Below are positions 8,602 through 18,646 of a stretch of DNA of 18,646 nt, one piece after another. Source of the DNA: Actinomycetes bacterium (GTDB taxonomy: Bacteria > Actinomycetota > Actinomycetes > Mycobacteriales > Mycobacteriaceae). Made by a program: the position numbers and the translations under genes. Position 1 is the stretch's first letter. Every line of letters starts with the position of its first letter. Below the pieces are notes generated by a model, which saw nothing but the letters and a program-made list of their open reading frames with translations, had not been told where the DNA came from and made no database searches. The stretch spans positions 1-18,646 of the forward strand of contig JAHZJY010000382.1 of assembly GCA_022600695.1 (NCBI GenBank), given 5' to 3'.

Positions 8602-9852
8602 ATGACGGGGCGTGAGTTCGACATCATCGTGTACGGAGCGACCGGTTTTGTCGGCAAGCTGACCGCCGAGTATCTGGCACGGGCAGGTGGGAAGGCCCGG
8701 ATTGCGCTGGCCGGTCGCACGCCGGCCAAGCTGGAAGCGGTGCGCGCGACGCTCGGGAAGACCGCGCAGTCCTGGCCGATCCTGGCCGCCGACGCCTCCT
8801 CGCCGGCATCGCTGCAGGAGATGGCGGCCCGCACCCGGGTGGTCATCACCACCGTGGGCCCCTACAGCCGATACGGTCTTCCGCTGGTGGCCGCCTGCGC
8901 GGCGGCCGGCACCGACTACGCCGATCTCACCGGTGAGGCGACTTTCGTCCGGCAGAGTATCGACGACTACCACAAACAGGCCATCGACACCGGGGCGCGC
9001 ATCGTGCACGCCTGCGGATTCGACTCGGTGCCCTCCGATATGACCGTGTACGAGCTGTTCCGCCGGGCCCGCCAGGACGATGCCGGCGACCTGCTCGACA
9101 CCAACTTCGTGCTGCGCGGGTTCTCCGGCGGGGTGTCCGGCGGCACGATCGCCTCGATGATCGAAGTGTTCCGGGCCGCATCGGGCGATCCCGACACCCG
9201 AAAGTTGCTCGAGGATCCCTACACTCTGGCCCAGGATCGCGGTGCCGAGCCGGAACTGGGCGCCCAGCCCGACCTGCCGTGGCGGCGAGGCAGGGAGATC
9301 GCGCCCGAACTGTCAGGTGTGTGGGCCGCCGGATTCGTCATGGCGATGTACAACACCCGAATTGTGCGGCGCAGCAACGCGCTGCTCGACCACGCCTACG
9401 GCCGGCGGTTCCGCTACGCCGAGTACATGAGCGTTGGTCCGTCGGTGACGGCCCCGGTCGTCTCGGCGCTGACCACCGCAGCGACGGCCGGCGCCTCCGC
9501 GCTGGGCACCCGGTTCTTCCGTTACCTGCCGCGCCGACTGGTACAGCGTCTGGCGCCCAAGCCGGGAACCGGTCCCAGCGAACAGGTTCGCGACCGGGGC
9601 TTCTACCGGGTGGAAACCTACACGACCACCAGCACCGGAGCGCGGTATGTCGCCACCATGTCCCAGAGCGGTGACCCCGGGTACAAGGCGACTGCGGTGA
9701 TGCTTGGGGAGTGCGGCCTGGCATTGGCGCTGGACCGCGACAAACTACCTGAATTGTGCGGTGTGCTCACCCCGGCGGCCGCCATGGGCGATGCCCTGCT
9801 GGCCCGGTTCCCGGGTGCCGGCATCTCGCTTGATTCGGCCCGGTTGAACTGA
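8602..9852 (+). CDS. Saccharopine dehydrogenase-like / trans-acting enoyl reductase family protein (Rv2449c-like)
   Basis: 416 residues. The N-terminus is a Rossmann fold with the dinucleotide motif VYGATGFVGK (10-19), followed by LAGRTPAKLEAV (36-47), and TTVGPYSRYGLPLV (84-97). GTDYADLTGE and HACGFDSVPSD further on are typical of this group, related to saccharopine dehydrogenases and to the mycobacterial trans-acting enoyl reductase Rv2953, which acts in phthiocerol/phenolic lipid synthesis. The closest match by position and appearance is Rv2449c, of unproven function. A role in lipid reduction is therefore family inference only. The mid/C-terminal part has Ala-rich hydrophobic stretches (VVSALTTAATAGASALG) that may contact membrane or lipid. 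ATG 8602 appears to be leaderless. It stands alone between two hairpins. Confidence 0.85.
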   Translation: MTGREFDIIVYGATGFVGKLTAEYLARAGGKARIALAGRTPAKLEAVRATLGKTAQSWPILAADASSPASLQEMAARTRVVITTVGPYSRYGLPLVAACAAAGTDYADLTGEATFVRQSIDDYHKQAIDTGARIVHACGFDSVPSDMTVYELFRRARQDDAGDLLDTNFVLRGFSGGVSGGTIASMIEVFRAASGDPDTRKLLEDPYTLAQDRGAEPELGAQPDLPWRRGREIAPELSGVWAAGFVMAMYNTRIVRRSNALLDHAYGRRFRYAEYMSVGPSVTAPVVSALTTAATAGASALGTRFFRYLPRRLVQRLAPKPGTGPSEQVRDRGFYRVETYTTTSTGARYVATMSQSGDPGYKATAVMLGECGLALALDRDKLPELCGVLTPAAAMGDALLARFPGAGISLDSARLN

Positions 9853-9876
9853 CACCGGAGACATAATCATGGCGCG

Positions 9877-9892
9877 GTCAGCGAGCGCTGAC
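9877..9892 (+). terminator. Short hairpin after the Rv2449c-like gene
   Basis: GTCAGC (9877-9882) pairs with GCTGAC (9887-9892) around GAGC, 24 bp after the stop. No T-run. It may be a weak terminator or, as a perfect palindrome, an operator upstream of the DUF937 gene. Confidence 0.4.
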
Positions 9893-9940
9893 TACTGTCG
9901 AATCAGTTCGCTGGCAAACTCAAGAAAGTAGAACCCCAAC

Positions 9941-10558
9941 ATGGCCGGTCTCGATGACCTTTACAACCAGATCCCGGTGGCGGATATCGCCAATAAGCTC
10001 GGAGCGGACCAGGGTGAGGTGACCCAGGCGATCCACGCCCTCGTGCCCACCCTGCTCGGCAGCCTGCAGGAGAACGTCCAGGCCGAGGATATCGATTCCA
10101 CGAAACTGGAGTCCGAGGTCGTCGCCGAGGGGCAAAGCGATCTGCTCACCGGCGGTGTCAATGTCGACACGATCGACGAATCCCAGGGCAATCAGTTCGT
10201 CGCCAGCCTGTTCGGCGGCAACGACACCACGAAGGTGGCCTCGGCGCTGTCCGGAGCCGGTGCCGGCGGCGGCGATCTGATCAAGCGACTGCTGCCGATG
10301 TTGGCACCGATCGTGCTGGCCTACGTGGGCAAGCAGTTCGCCCAGAACAACAATGCGGGGGCCCAGGCGCAGGCCGCGCCCGGCGGCGGTATCGCCGACA
10401 TTCTCGGCAGCCTCCTCGGCGGAGCTGCCGGCGGCGGTGCTGCCGGAAACAACCCGCTGGGAAGCATCCTCGGCAGCGTGCTGGGCGGCAATCAGGGTGG
10501 CGGCCAGGGTGGCGCACTGGGCAGCATCCTGGGCGGTCTGCTCCGCGGCGGCAAGTAA
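9941..10558 (+). CDS. DUF937 family protein with Gly-rich C-terminus
   Basis: 205 residues, no signal peptide. Residues 1-135 resemble the DUF937 family: an alpha-helical start (DDLYNQIPVADIANKLGADQGEV), an acidic middle, then a hydrophobic segment LLPMLAPIVLAYVGKQF (117-133). The last 55 residues are Gly/Ala-rich and contain three imperfect repeats: ILGSLLGG (154-161), ILGSVLGG (176-183) and ILGGLLRGG (196-204). Such repeats can pack tightly or insert in membranes. Its function is not known and I do not assign one. The ATG at 9941 has only a weak AGAAAG 15 nt upstream. M. tuberculosis has no gene at this place between Rv2449c and valS as far as I recall, so it may be species-group specific. 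A strong hairpin follows. Confidence 0.8.
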   Translation: MAGLDDLYNQIPVADIANKLGADQGEVTQAIHALVPTLLGSLQENVQAEDIDSTKLESEVVAEGQSDLLTGGVNVDTIDESQGNQFVASLFGGNDTTKVASALSGAGAGGGDLIKRLLPMLAPIVLAYVGKQFAQNNNAGAQAQAAPGGGIADILGSLLGGAAGGGAAGNNPLGSILGSVLGGNQGGGQGGALGSILGGLLRGGK

Positions 10559-10570
10559 CGGCTTCGGGGA

Positions 10571-10601
10571 GGGGCGCAGGTCGGACGGCGACCTGAGCCC
10601 C
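10571..10601 (+). terminator. Strong hairpin between DUF937 gene and valS
   Basis: GGGGC (10571-10575) pairs with GCCCC (10597-10601), and CAGGTCG (10577-10583) with CGACCTG (10589-10595), a 12-bp stem with one G/A mismatch and loop GACGG. It starts 13 bp after the stop codon and ends 3 bp before the valS -10, so it probably ends the DUF937 transcript and insulates valS. Confidence 0.7.
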
Positions 10602-10604
10602 ACC

Positions 10605-10610
10605 TAGAAT
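10605..10610 (+). promoter_or_regulatory. valS: -10 element TAGAAT, leaderless promoter of the valS operon
   Basis: TAGAAT matches TANNNT and ends 6 nt before the GTG at 10617, where transcription would start. No Shine-Dalgarno is present. A loose -35 (TCGGAC, 10581-10586, 18-bp spacer) lies within the terminator hairpin. Confidence 0.55.
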
Positions 10611-10616
10611 CGCGGG

Positions 10617-13292
10617 GTGCCCCCCGATCACACCCGCGCCGACACCCGCGCCGATGCCCTGCCCAAGTCGTGGGAGCCGGGCGCGGCGGAAACCGCGATC
10701 TATCAGGGTTGGGTAGATGCCGGTTACTTCACGGCCGATCCTGCGAGCGGTAAACCGCCGTACTCGATCGTGCTCCCGCCGCCCAACGTGACCGGGAGCC
10801 TGCACATGGGTCACGCCCTCGATCACACCTTGATGGACGCGCTGACCCGGCGCAAGCGCATGCAGGGTTACGAGGTGCTGTGGCTGCCCGGTATGGACCA
10901 CGCCGGCATCGCCACCCAGACGCTGGTCGAGAAGAAGTTGGCGGCCGAAGGTGGCAGCAAGGAGGACCTCGGCCGAGACCAGTTCGTCGAGAAGGTTTGG
11001 GAGTGGAAACACGAATCCGGTGGCACCATCGGCGCCCAGATGCGCCGACTCGGTGACGGAGTCGACTGGTCCCGCGACCGCTTCACCATGGACGACGGGC
11101 TTTCCCGCGCGGTTCGCACTATCTTCAAACGGCTCTTCGATGCCGGCTTGATCTACCGAGCCGAACGACTGGTCAACTGGTCGCCAGTGCTGCAGACGGC
11201 GATATCGGACTTGGAAGTCAAGTACTCCGAGGTCGAAGGCGAACTGGTGTCCTTCCGGTACGGCTCGCTGGACGACTCTGCGCCGCACATCGTGGTGGCC
11301 ACCACCCGCGTCGAGACCATGCTCGGGGACACCGCCATCGCGGTGCACCCCGACGATGACCGGTACCGTCACCTGGTCGGCCAGACGCTGCCGCACCCCT
11401 TCGCCGACCGCGAGATCGCCATCGTGGCCGACACCCATGTCGACCCCGAGTTCGGCACCGGCGCGGTGAAGGTCACCCCCGCCCATGATCCGAATGACTT
11501 CGAGATCGGGATGCGGCACAAGCTGCCGATGCTCTCGATCATGGACACTCGCGGCCGGATCGCCGGAACCGGAACGGTATTCGACGGTATGGACCGGTTC
11601 CAGGCGCGGGTCAAGGTACGCGAGGCGCTTGCGGAGCAAGGGCGCGTCGTTGCTGAGAAGCGTCCCTACCTGCACAGTGTTGGGCATTCCGAGCGCAGCG
11701 GAGAGGCGGTGGAGCCGCGGCTCAGCCTCCAGTGGTGGGTCAAGGTTTCTTCGATGGCCCAGGCTGCCGGGGACGCGGTGCGTGCCGGCGATATCGTCAT
11801 CCACCCCGCGGGTCTGCAGCCGCGCTGGTTCGCGTGGGTCGATGATATGCACGACTGGTGCATCTCGCGTCAGTTGTGGTGGGGTCACCGGATCCCGATC
11901 TGGCACGGTCCGGATGGGCAGTCGGTCTGCGTCGGCCCCGATGAGACACCACCCGAGGGGTGGGAACAGGACCCCGACGTGCTCGACACCTGGTTCTCGT
12001 CGGCGCTCTGGCCGTTCTCCACGATGGGGTGGCCGGACCAGACGGCGGACCTCGAGAAGTTTTATCCGACAAGCGTTCTCGTCACCGGCTACGACATCCT
12101 GTTCTTCTGGGTGGCGCGGATGGTGATGTTCGGAACCTTCGTCTCCCGTGACGACGCCATCACCTCCGCCGGAAGTCGGCCGCCGCAGGTGCCGTTCGAG
12201 AACGTCTTCCTGCACGGTTTGATCCGTGATGAGCACGGCCGCAAGATGAGCAAGTCTCGCGGCAACGGGATAGATCCGCTCGACTGGGTCGAGTTATTCG
12301 GCGCGGATGCGCTGCGCTTCACGCTGGCCCGCGGGGCGAGCCCCGGCAGCGACCTGTCCATCGGTGAGGACAACGCCCGCGCGTCGCGCAACTTCGCCAC
12401 CAAACTCTTCAACGCCACCCGGTTCGCGTTGATGAACGGCGCCGCCCCGGCGCAATTGCCGGCGTTGACCGAACTGACCGATGCCGACCGCTGGATCCTG
12501 GGCCGCGCCGAAGAGGTTCGGGCGGATGTGGATTCGGCGCTCGACCGTTACGAGTTCAGCCGGGCCTGCGAGGCGCTGTATCACTTCGCCTGGGATGAGT
12601 TCTGCGACTGGTACCTGGAACTGGCGAAGGTCCAACTCGCCCATGGTGCCGAGCACACCACCGCGGTTCTCGCCGCGGTGCTCGACACTCTTCTGAAGCT
12701 GCTGCACCCGGTGATGCCGTTCGTCACCGAGGTGCTGTGGAGGGCACTGACCGGGGCCGAGTCCCTCGTCATCGCCAACTGGCCCGCGGACTCCGGTATC
12801 GCCCTGGATCCTGTCGCGGTGCAACGGGTGTCGGATCTGCAGAAGCTGGTGACCGAGGTGCGCCGGTTCCGCAGCGATCAGGGACTGGCCGATCGCCAAA
12901 AGGTGCCGGCCCGCCTCAGTAGCGGTGACCAAGCCGGTATCGATCCCGTCGGGCTCGGGGCGCAGTCCGCATCGGTCGCCGCGCTGGCGTGGCTGACTGA
13001 CCCGGGGTCCGGTTTCCGACCCACCGCCGAGGTGGAGGTGCGGCTGGCGGGCGGCACCGTGCAGGTCGAACTCGACACCTCCGGCACCGTCGACGTCGAC
13101 GCCGAACGGCGCAGGCTGGAAAAGGACCTTGCTGCCGCCCACAAGGAACTCGCCGCGACATCGGCCAAACTCGGTAATGAGGCGTTCCTGGCCAAGGCGC
13201 CCGCCGATGTCGTCGACAAGATTCGTGATCGTCAGAAGCTGGCCCGCGAGGAAACCGATCGGATCACCGCGCGGTTGGCTGCACTGGGATGA
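10617..13292 (+). CDS. valS: Valyl-tRNA synthetase
   Basis: 891 residues, a class I aminoacyl-tRNA synthetase that charges tRNA-Val in the cytosol. The ATP-binding HIGH motif appears as LHMGH (62-66) after the family stretch [14 protein letters not shown] is at residues 543-547 ([15 protein letters not shown]). Between them is the CP1 editing domain, which removes mischarged threonine. [11 protein letters not shown] and [16 protein letters not shown] are further ValS marks. The last ~65 residues ([19 protein letters not shown] onward) form the ValS C-terminal coiled coil. GTG 10617 is the start because it coincides with the predicted transcription start; no ATG exists before the conserved region. 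Its stop overlaps the folC start (ATGA), so the two are coupled. Confidence 0.96.
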   Translation: MPPDHTRADTRADALPKSWEPGAAETAIYQGWVDAGYFTADPASGKPPYSIVLPPPNVTGSLHMGHALDHTLMDALTRRKRMQGYEVLWLPGMDHAGIATQTLVEKKLAAEGGSKEDLGRDQFVEKVWEWKHESGGTIGAQMRRLGDGVDWSRDRFTMDDGLSRAVRTIFKRLFDAGLIYRAERLVNWSPVLQTAISDLEVKYSEVEGELVSFRYGSLDDSAPHIVVATTRVETMLGDTAIAVHPDDDRYRHLVGQTLPHPFADREIAIVADTHVDPEFGTGAVKVTPAHDPNDFEIGMRHKLPMLSIMDTRGRIAGTGTVFDGMDRFQARVKVREALAEQGRVVAEKRPYLHSVGHSERSGEAVEPRLSLQWWVKVSSMAQAAGDAVRAGDIVIHPAGLQPRWFAWVDDMHDWCISRQLWWGHRIPIWHGPDGQSVCVGPDETPPEGWEQDPDVLDTWFSSALWPFSTMGWPDQTADLEKFYPTSVLVTGYDILFFWVARMVMFGTFVSRDDAITSAGSRPPQVPFENVFLHGLIRDEHGRKMSKSRGNGIDPLDWVELFGADALRFTLARGASPGSDLSIGEDNARASRNFATKLFNATRFALMNGAAPAQLPALTELTDADRWILGRAEEVRADVDSALDRYEFSRACEALYHFAWDEFCDWYLELAKVQLAHGAEHTTAVLAAVLDTLLKLLHPVMPFVTEVLWRALTGAESLVIANWPADSGIALDPVAVQRVSDLQKLVTEVRRFRSDQGLADRQKVPARLSSGDQAGIDPVGLGAQSASVAALAWLTDPGSGFRPTAEVEVRLAGGTVQVELDTSGTVDVDAERRRLEKDLAAAHKELAATSAKLGNEAFLAKAPADVVDKIRDRQKLAREETDRITARLAALG

Positions 13293-14707
13293 CCGGCCTG
13301 ACCGAGCCGGAGCCGGCTCCCGACGAGATCGCGGCATTGCTGCAAGTCGAGCACCTGCTCGACCGGCGCTGGCCGGAGACCAAGCTGGTCCCCACCACCA
13401 CCCGGATGGAAACGCTGATGGAGTACCTGGGCTCACCCCAGCGTTCCTACCCGTCCATCCACATCGCCGGCACCAACGGGAAGACCTCGGTGGCCCGCAT
13501 GATCGACGCGCTGCTGACCGCGTTCGGTCAGCGCACCGGACGCACCACCAGCCCACATCTGCAGTCGGTCACCGAGCGCATAGCCATCGACAACCAGCCG
13601 ATCAGCCCCGCCCGATACGTCGAGACCTATCGGGAAATTGAACCGTTCATCCAGATGGCGGACGCTCATTCGATCGCCGACGGCGGTCCGGCGCTGAGCA
13701 AGTTCGAGGTCGTTACGGCGATGGCATTCGCCGCCTTCGCCGACGCGCCGGTCGATATCGCCGTGATCGAAACCGGTATGGGCGGATGCTGGGACGCCAC
13801 CAACGTGGTGGACGCTCCGGTCACGGTGTTCACCCCGATCTCCGTCGACCACGCCGAGTATCTGGGCGATACGGTCGGCGAGATCGCCGCGGAGAAGGCG
13901 GGGATCATCGGTGCGCCCCGCGGTGAACTGGTGCCGGTCGACACGATCGCGGTGATCGGCCGCCAGCCGCCCGAGGCGATGGGGGTGCTGCTGACCCAGG
14001 CATTGCGATGCGACGCCACTGTCGCCCGCGAGGACTCCGAGTTCGCGGTGTTGGATCACCAGGTCGCGGTAGGCGGTCAGCTGGTGCAGCTACAGGGTCT
14101 GGGCGGGGTCTACTCGGATATCTTCCTGCCACTGCACGGTGCGCATCAGGCTCACAACGCCGCCATCGCGCTCGCCGCTGTCGAGGCGTTCTTCGGCGCG
14201 GGCGCGCAGCGCCAACTCGACCTCGACACGGTCCGATCCGGTTTCGCCGCCGTGGGCAGCCCGGGGCGATTGGAGCGGATACGCAGTGCGCCAACGGTGT
14301 TCATAGATGCGGCCCACAATCCCGCCGGTGCGGAGACACTCGCAGCCGCGCTCCGCGACGAGTTCGATTTCCGCTACCTGGTGGGAGTGGTCAGCGTGAT
14401 GGGCGAGAAAGACGTGGTGGGGATCCTGTCAGCGTTCGAGTCGGTGTTCGACCGGATCGTGGTGACGCAGAACGGTTCGCCACGTGCCCTCGACGTCGAC
14501 GCGCTGGCCTCGCGAGCCGAGGAGGTGTTCGGGCCGGAGCGGGTGGTGCGGGCTGCGACGCTCGCTGATGCCATCGAGACCGCGACCGTGCTCGTCGAGG
14601 ACGCTGCAGCCGAGGCAGCCGGATTCGCCGGAGCCGGGATCGTGATCACCGGCTCGGTGGTGACCGCCGGTGCTGCCCGCACCTTGTTCGGAAAGGACCC
14701 CGGATGA
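13289..14707 (+). CDS. folC: FolC, bifunctional folylpolyglutamate/dihydrofolate synthase
   Basis: 472 residues. FolC adds glutamate to dihydropteroate and to folates with ATP, keeping folates in the cell; it is also the enzyme that activates para-aminosalicylic acid in M. tuberculosis. The P-loop is [12 protein letters not shown] (59-70); the folate loop [12 protein letters not shown] (87-98) follows. [17 protein letters not shown] (159-175) matches the family's EVGLGGRLDATN motif but has C167 where an Arg is normally found. ITPIS-like [13 protein letters not shown] and EKAGII also fit. The C-terminal ligase domain includes [15 protein letters not shown]. The ATG at 13289 overlaps the valS stop by 4 bp, and its own stop overlaps the next gene in the same way. 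The three genes form one operon. Confidence 0.94.
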   Translation: MTGLTEPEPAPDEIAALLQVEHLLDRRWPETKLVPTTTRMETLMEYLGSPQRSYPSIHIAGTNGKTSVARMIDALLTAFGQRTGRTTSPHLQSVTERIAIDNQPISPARYVETYREIEPFIQMADAHSIADGGPALSKFEVVTAMAFAAFADAPVDIAVIETGMGGCWDATNVVDAPVTVFTPISVDHAEYLGDTVGEIAAEKAGIIGAPRGELVPVDTIAVIGRQPPEAMGVLLTQALRCDATVAREDSEFAVLDHQVAVGGQLVQLQGLGGVYSDIFLPLHGAHQAHNAAIALAAVEAFFGAGAQRQLDLDTVRSGFAAVGSPGRLERIRSAPTVFIDAAHNPAGAETLAAALRDEFDFRYLVGVVSVMGEKDVVGILSAFESVFDRIVVTQNGSPRALDVDALASRAEEVFGPERVVRAATLADAIETATVLVEDAAAEAAGFAGAGIVITGSVVTAGAARTLFGKDPG

Positions 14708-15081
14708 CTGGACCGGACCCCTGGAAGAGCTTTCGCGGCGTCATGGCCGGCACCCTGATCCTCGAGATCATCACCGTCCTCTTGGCGCTGCCGGTGGTCG
14801 CGGCGGTGGGCGGCGGCCTGACGGCATGGTCGACGGCGTATCTGGTGGGCTTCTCGGTACTACTCGCTCTGCTGGCCGGCATGCAGGGCAGGCCGTGGGC
14901 GATCTGGGCCAACCTAGGGGTTCAGCTCCTACTCGTCATCGGCTTCTTCATCTACCCCGCGGTTGGCTTCATCGGGGTGCTGTTCGTCGTCGTCTGGGGC
15001 GTTATCGCCTACTTGCGCGGCGAGATGCTGCGTCGCCAGCGGTTGGGTCTGTTACCCGGTCAGCAACCACCGACCGACTGA
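14704..15081 (+). CDS. DUF4233 family integral membrane protein (Rv2446c-like)
   Basis: 125 residues with four predicted membrane helices at about 13-36, 42-61, 66-84 and 86-104, and a short basic cytosolic tail (GEMLRRQRL). It fits DUF4233, a small actinobacterial membrane family regularly encoded right after folC, as Rv2446c is in M. tuberculosis. Function is unknown; the constant position suggests a link with folate or wall metabolism but nothing in the sequence proves it. The ATG at 14704 overlaps the folC stop (ATGA), so it is translated by coupling. The next gene, ndk, starts 42 bp on with its own predicted promoter. Confidence 0.88.
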   Translation: MTGPDPWKSFRGVMAGTLILEIITVLLALPVVAAVGGGLTAWSTAYLVGFSVLLALLAGMQGRPWAIWANLGVQLLLVIGFFIYPAVGFIGVLFVVVWGVIAYLRGEMLRRQRLGLLPGQQPPTD

Positions 15082-15110
15082 CCGGTACCCGCTGCGGCGC
15101 GGCTGAGCTG

Positions 15111-15116
15111 TACGCT
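15111..15116 (+). promoter_or_regulatory. ndk: -10 element TACGCT, leaderless promoter of ndk
   Basis: TACGCT fits TANNNT and ends 7 nt before the GTG at 15124. No ribosome-binding site is present. A small palindrome TGAGC-TGTAC-GCTCA (15104-15118) overlaps it. The -35 region is unclear. Confidence 0.45.
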
Positions 15117-15123
15117 CACCGAC

Positions 15124-15534
15124 GTGACTGAGCAAACCCTCGTGCTGATCAAACCCGACGGTGTTGAGCGGCGGGTGATCGGTGAGATCATCAGCCGAAT
15201 CGAGCGTAAGGGGCTGTCCATCGCTGCGCTGGAACTCAAACACGTCGAAGACGTGCTGGCCCGAGCGCACTACGCCGAGCACGAGGACAAGCCGTTCTTC
15301 GGCTCACTGGTGGAGTTCATCACCTCCGGACCGGTGGTCGCCGCTATCGTCGAGGGCCCGCGGGCCATCGCCGCCTGGCGGCAACTCGCCGGCGGCACCG
15401 ACCCCGTGGAGAAGGCCGCGCCGGGCACCATCCGGGGTGATTTCGGGTTGGAGACTCAGTTCAACCTGGTACACGGTTCGGATTCGCCGGAGTCGGCCGC
15501 GCGCGAAATCGCGCTCTGGTTTCCGGCACGGTGA
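15124..15534 (+). CDS. ndk: Nucleoside diphosphate kinase
   Basis: 136 residues, exactly the length of M. tuberculosis NdkA (Rv2445c). It exchanges the terminal phosphate between nucleoside tri- and diphosphates through a phospho-histidine. The active-site motif [12 protein letters not shown] (114-125) carries catalytic H117. The N-terminal [12 protein letters not shown] (5-16) and [14 protein letters not shown] (65-78) and GTIRGDFG (101-108) are all present. GTG 15124 gives the expected [12 protein letters not shown] start and coincides with a predicted transcription start. Its stop is followed at once by a hairpin, so it is a single-gene unit between the valS operon and rne. Confidence 0.97.
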   Translation: MTEQTLVLIKPDGVERRVIGEIISRIERKGLSIAALELKHVEDVLARAHYAEHEDKPFFGSLVEFITSGPVVAAIVEGPRAIAAWRQLAGGTDPVEKAAPGTIRGDFGLETQFNLVHGSDSPESAAREIALWFPAR

Positions 15535-15535
15535 T

Positions 15536-15558
15536 CCGATCCCGGGCGTCGGGATCGG
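15536..15558 (+). terminator. Hairpin terminator directly after ndk
   Basis: CCGATCCC (15536-15543) pairs perfectly with GGGATCGG (15551-15558), loop GGGCGTC, beginning 1 bp after the TGA. No U-run. It marks the end of ndk before the rne promoter region. Confidence 0.6.
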
Positions 15559-15585
15559 TACCACTTCGCGAGTGTGGGACACTGG

Positions 15586-15591
15586 TAGAGG
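15586..15591 (+). promoter_or_regulatory. rne: Possible -10 (TAGAGG, with upstream TGG) of rne
   Basis: TGGTAGAGG resembles an extended -10. The last base does not fit TANNNT, and a -35 is weak (ACTTCG 15563-15568, 17-bp spacer). If right, the mRNA would start near 15598 and carry a leader of about 225 nt. Confidence 0.3.
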
Positions 15592-15821
15592 CCGCCCGGT
15601 AGCGGGTGGCCGGGAATGAGGCCACAAGACGTGCGCGACCACCGCTGCCCGCGGTGCGGCGCGGACCTTCGGAGGCCGTCGTTCAGCCCAGGTTCCGGCC
15701 GGGTTCTCCCGAACCCGCCGGGGCGAGACCATAGAAAAGCTCGGGTACCCACCCGGGCGTACAGCGGAAGCTCTCGAGTGGCCGCGTCCGCAGGACGCGC
15801 CCGGGGGCTCGAGGAGACTAC
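15590..15821 (+). promoter_or_regulatory. Structured rne leader with a chain of hairpins
   Basis: Hairpins visible by eye, in order: GGCCGCCCG/CGGGTGGCC (15590-15598 with 15603-15611, loop GTAG); alternative GTGGCC/GGCCAC (15606-15611 with 15620-15625); CACCGC/GCGGTG (15640-15656); GGGTTC-TCCC-GAACCC extended by CCGG/CCGG (15695-15721); an 8-bp stem at 15739-15758; and CGCGTCC-GCA-GGACGCG (15783-15799) enclosed by CTCGAG/CTCGAG (15773-15778 with 15808-15813). The last outer arm covers the start of the GAGGAG ribosome-binding site (15811-15816). RNase E is autoregulated through its 5' UTR in E. coli, so a similar role is a reasonable inference here. A 99-codon reading frame starting at 15616 runs through this leader into rne but is not protein-like. 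Confidence 0.55.

Positions 15822-18646
<2,825 letters not shown>

Noticed and set aside
10281..12236. 651-codon open frame on the minus strand opposite valS
   Set aside because: Antisense to valS and the DUF937 gene, His/Arg/Gly-rich without family motifs, typical mirror frame of a GC-rich gene.
12294..13556. 420-codon minus-strand frame opposite the valS end and folC start
   Set aside because: Antisense to two well-supported genes; no domain seen.

Overview
The window looks like core chromosome of a mycobacterium, most likely a rapid-growing species (Mycolicibacterium type). DNA is GC-rich with GTG/TTG starts. The gene order clpX - mobA - rpfE - (Rv2449c-like) - valS - folC - DUF4233 - ndk - rne is the order known from M. 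tuberculosis Rv2457c to Rv2444c, here on the + strand. The species guess rests on two neighbouring rpfE-type genes, as in M. smegmatis (rpfE and rpfE2). Species was not tested by any search.

Layout. Positions 1-136 are the end of clpX. A bidirectional terminator hairpin follows, then a minus-strand pair fdhD and an FdhF/YdeP-type molybdopterin oxidoreductase. Divergent from it is a type III glutamine synthetase, followed by a convergent F420-dependent (Ddn-like) reductase. Then mobA, a 476-bp non-coding region rich in repeats and palindromes, two secreted resuscitation-promoting factors, a saccharopine-dehydrogenase-like reductase, a DUF937 protein, the tightly overlapping valS-folC-DUF4233 operon, ndk, and a long structured leader in front of rne. 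The RNase E gene runs off the right edge inside a poly-aspartate tail.

How the genes work together. fdhD, the FdhF-like enzyme and mobA form a molybdenum set: MobA makes the guanine-dinucleotide cofactor, FdhD sulfurates it, and the oxidoreductase uses it. valS, folC and the DUF4233 membrane protein are translationally coupled. ndk and rne supply nucleotide and RNA metabolism. The two Rpf proteins are lytic transglycosylase-like wall enzymes acting in growth resumption.

I found no phage, insertion sequence, CRISPR array, tRNA or rRNA, and no clear new defence or biosynthetic system. The best second-look items are the multi-hairpin rne leader with a pair of mutually exclusive hairpins, the repeat-driven poly-Asp tail of RNase E, the unusual regulatory region upstream of rpfE, the tandem rpf genes, the duplicated ribosome-binding site of mobA, and the apparent replacement of the korAB locus between clpX and mobA.
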